6,531 nucleotides of DNA from Planctomycetaceae bacterium (lineage in GTDB: Bacteria; Planctomycetota; Planctomycetia; Pirellulales; Pirellulaceae), in the NCBI GenBank assembly GCA_002685655.1, contig NYXM01000162.1:1-6531 (forward strand), given 5' to 3'. The stretch's first letter is position 1. Each line of letters opens with the position of its first letter. Shown piece after piece: positions 6,235 to 6,531 of the stretch. Under the pieces are notes generated by a model. The model made no database searches. It was not told the origin of the DNA and saw nothing but the letters and a program-made list of their open reading frames with translations. The translations under genes were made by a program, and so were the position numbers.

Positions 6235-6325
6235 TTCGAGTTTCGCACTTTTTGAGGCACTGTCGGACGGTGGTTGGCGAGGAATTACCCGCAAGGTCAG
6301 TGCCTCAAGAACTACGAAACTCGAA
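6235..6325 (+). repeat. 28-bp imperfect inverted repeat with 35-nt centre; possible structured RNA or MITE-like element
   Basis: The left arm (6235-6262) and right arm (6298-6325) are inverted copies with 25 of 28 positions matching. An outer 11-bp block (TTCGAGTTTCG with CGAAACTCGAA) and an inner 9-bp block (GAGGCACTG with CAGTGCCTC) are perfect. As RNA, the middle has one G-U pair, one A-U pair and two mismatches (C-A and C-C), giving a long stem with a small internal loop. The 35-nt centre can itself fold: GCG, a bulged A, GG, loop AAUUA, CC and CGC. It contains no ORF. It could be a small RNA, a transposon-end palindrome or a dispersed repeat; a single window cannot separate these. No target-site duplication is obvious at the borders. 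Confidence 0.7.
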
Positions 6326-6345
6326 TATGTATGAATGCTCCGATG

Positions 6346-6382
6346 GCGGTGCCCTACGCGTTTTCGTAGGGAATTATACCGC
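6346..6382. repeat. Nested hairpin (outer 5 bp, inner 7 bp)
   Basis: The inner stem CCCTACG (6352-6358) with CGTAGGG (6365-6371) closes a 6-nt loop, CGTTTT. The outer stem GCGGT (6346-6350) with ACCGC (6378-6382) brackets it. It lies about 43 nt past the stop of the minus-strand gene ending at 6425, so it could terminate that gene, although no T-run follows on the minus strand. It also overlaps a minus-strand -10-like TATAAT. Confidence 0.5.
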
Positions 6383-6401
6383 GGGTCAGCACCCAGGACA
6401 A
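6373..6401 (-). promoter_or_regulatory. Minus-strand promoter-like sequence, TTGTCC-17-TATAAT
   Basis: On the minus strand, TTGTCC (6401-6396, 4/6 to the -35 consensus) lies 17 bp before a perfect TATAAT (6378-6373). Transcription would run leftward into the inverted repeat at 6325-6235, opposing the plus-strand promoter-like sequence at 6199-6227. TATAAT lies inside the nested hairpin, so this may be coincidence. Confidence 0.25.
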
Positions 6402-6424
6402 ACTTTTCAGCAGATCAAGGCAGG

Positions 6425-6531
6425 TCAAGCCCCACGGGCGGCGAATTCGATCATCTGCTTGATGACTTTATTGCGACGTGTGCAGTTCGGAAGCAGTGTG
6501 CGGAATTTCGCACGCCAGCTGAGAGCCCGAA
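6425..6531 (-). CDS. 3' end of an unidentified minus-strand gene (partial)
   Basis: Read leftward from the window edge, the frame is open for 34 full codons and stops with TGA at 6427-6425. The product ends RAKFRTLLPNCTRRNKVI followed by KQMIEFAARGA, an amphipathic, basic, helical-looking C-terminus of natural composition. The other two minus-strand frames are closed by stops within this stretch. I do not recognise the family, and the piece is too short to classify. A nested hairpin lies about 43 nt downstream of the stop. The gene converges on the siroheme decarboxylase remnant and the palindrome to its left. Confidence 0.5.
   Translation of the reverse strand, partial: RALSWRAKFRTLLPNCTRRNKVIKQMIEFAARGA

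Noticed and set aside
6235..6325. Integron attC site
   Set aside because: The ends lack the RYYYAAC and GTTRRRY core sites, and no cassette ORF or integrase is present.
6235..6325. Rho-independent terminator
   Set aside because: No T-run follows either arm, the loop is 35 nt, and a promoter-like sequence leads into it instead of a gene.
1..6531. CRISPR array, tRNA or rRNA genes
   Set aside because: No regularly spaced direct repeats, no cloverleaf with a T-loop motif and no conserved rRNA segments were seen on either strand by eye.

Overview
The window is GC-rich DNA that looks like a planctomycete or related environmental bacterium. The pointers are two PEP-CTERM sorting-signal tails, a piece of an anaerobic sulfatase-maturating enzyme, a large cobalamin-binding radical SAM enzyme and a siroheme-decarboxylase (AhbA/B-type) remnant. 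The assignment is inferred from gene content only; there is no rRNA or other marker.

Layout. Positions 1-476 hold no gene I can support. 531-956 is the C-terminal SPASM end of a sulfatase maturase without its radical SAM core and with one cluster cysteine replaced by Arg. About 1045-1560 encodes a hemerythrin HHE domain; the frame then runs on to 1938 through sequence unlike the family, and the opposite strand there encodes a small one-helix membrane protein (1931-1722). 2201-3934 is an intact B12-binding radical SAM protein, the best gene in the window. Directly after it lie a 25-residue scrap of aldo/keto reductase (3993-4067) and, at an abrupt junction, a frameshifted PEP-CTERM protein (4070-4604). 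4605-5186 has no supportable gene. 5588-5187 (minus) is an intact AhpD/carboxymuconolactone-decarboxylase-like gene. Upstream of it is a second PEP-CTERM tail (minus, about 5776-5602). This abuts a plus-strand siroheme-decarboxylase fragment (about 5803-6173) carrying a one-base deletion. The AT-richer right end holds a promoter-like sequence whose predicted start falls at a 28-bp imperfect inverted repeat (6235-6325), then a nested hairpin, an opposing promoter-like sequence, and the 3' end of an unidentified minus-strand gene (6531-6425).

How it fits together. I see no coherent operon. Three intact-looking genes sit in a mosaic of truncated, frameshifted and chimeric gene pieces. It reads as accessory DNA rebuilt by repeated deletion and illegitimate joining, or in part as assembly error: the plus-strand frame breaks all behave as single-base losses. 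The least explained structure is the palindrome at 6235-6325 with promoter-like sequences on both sides.
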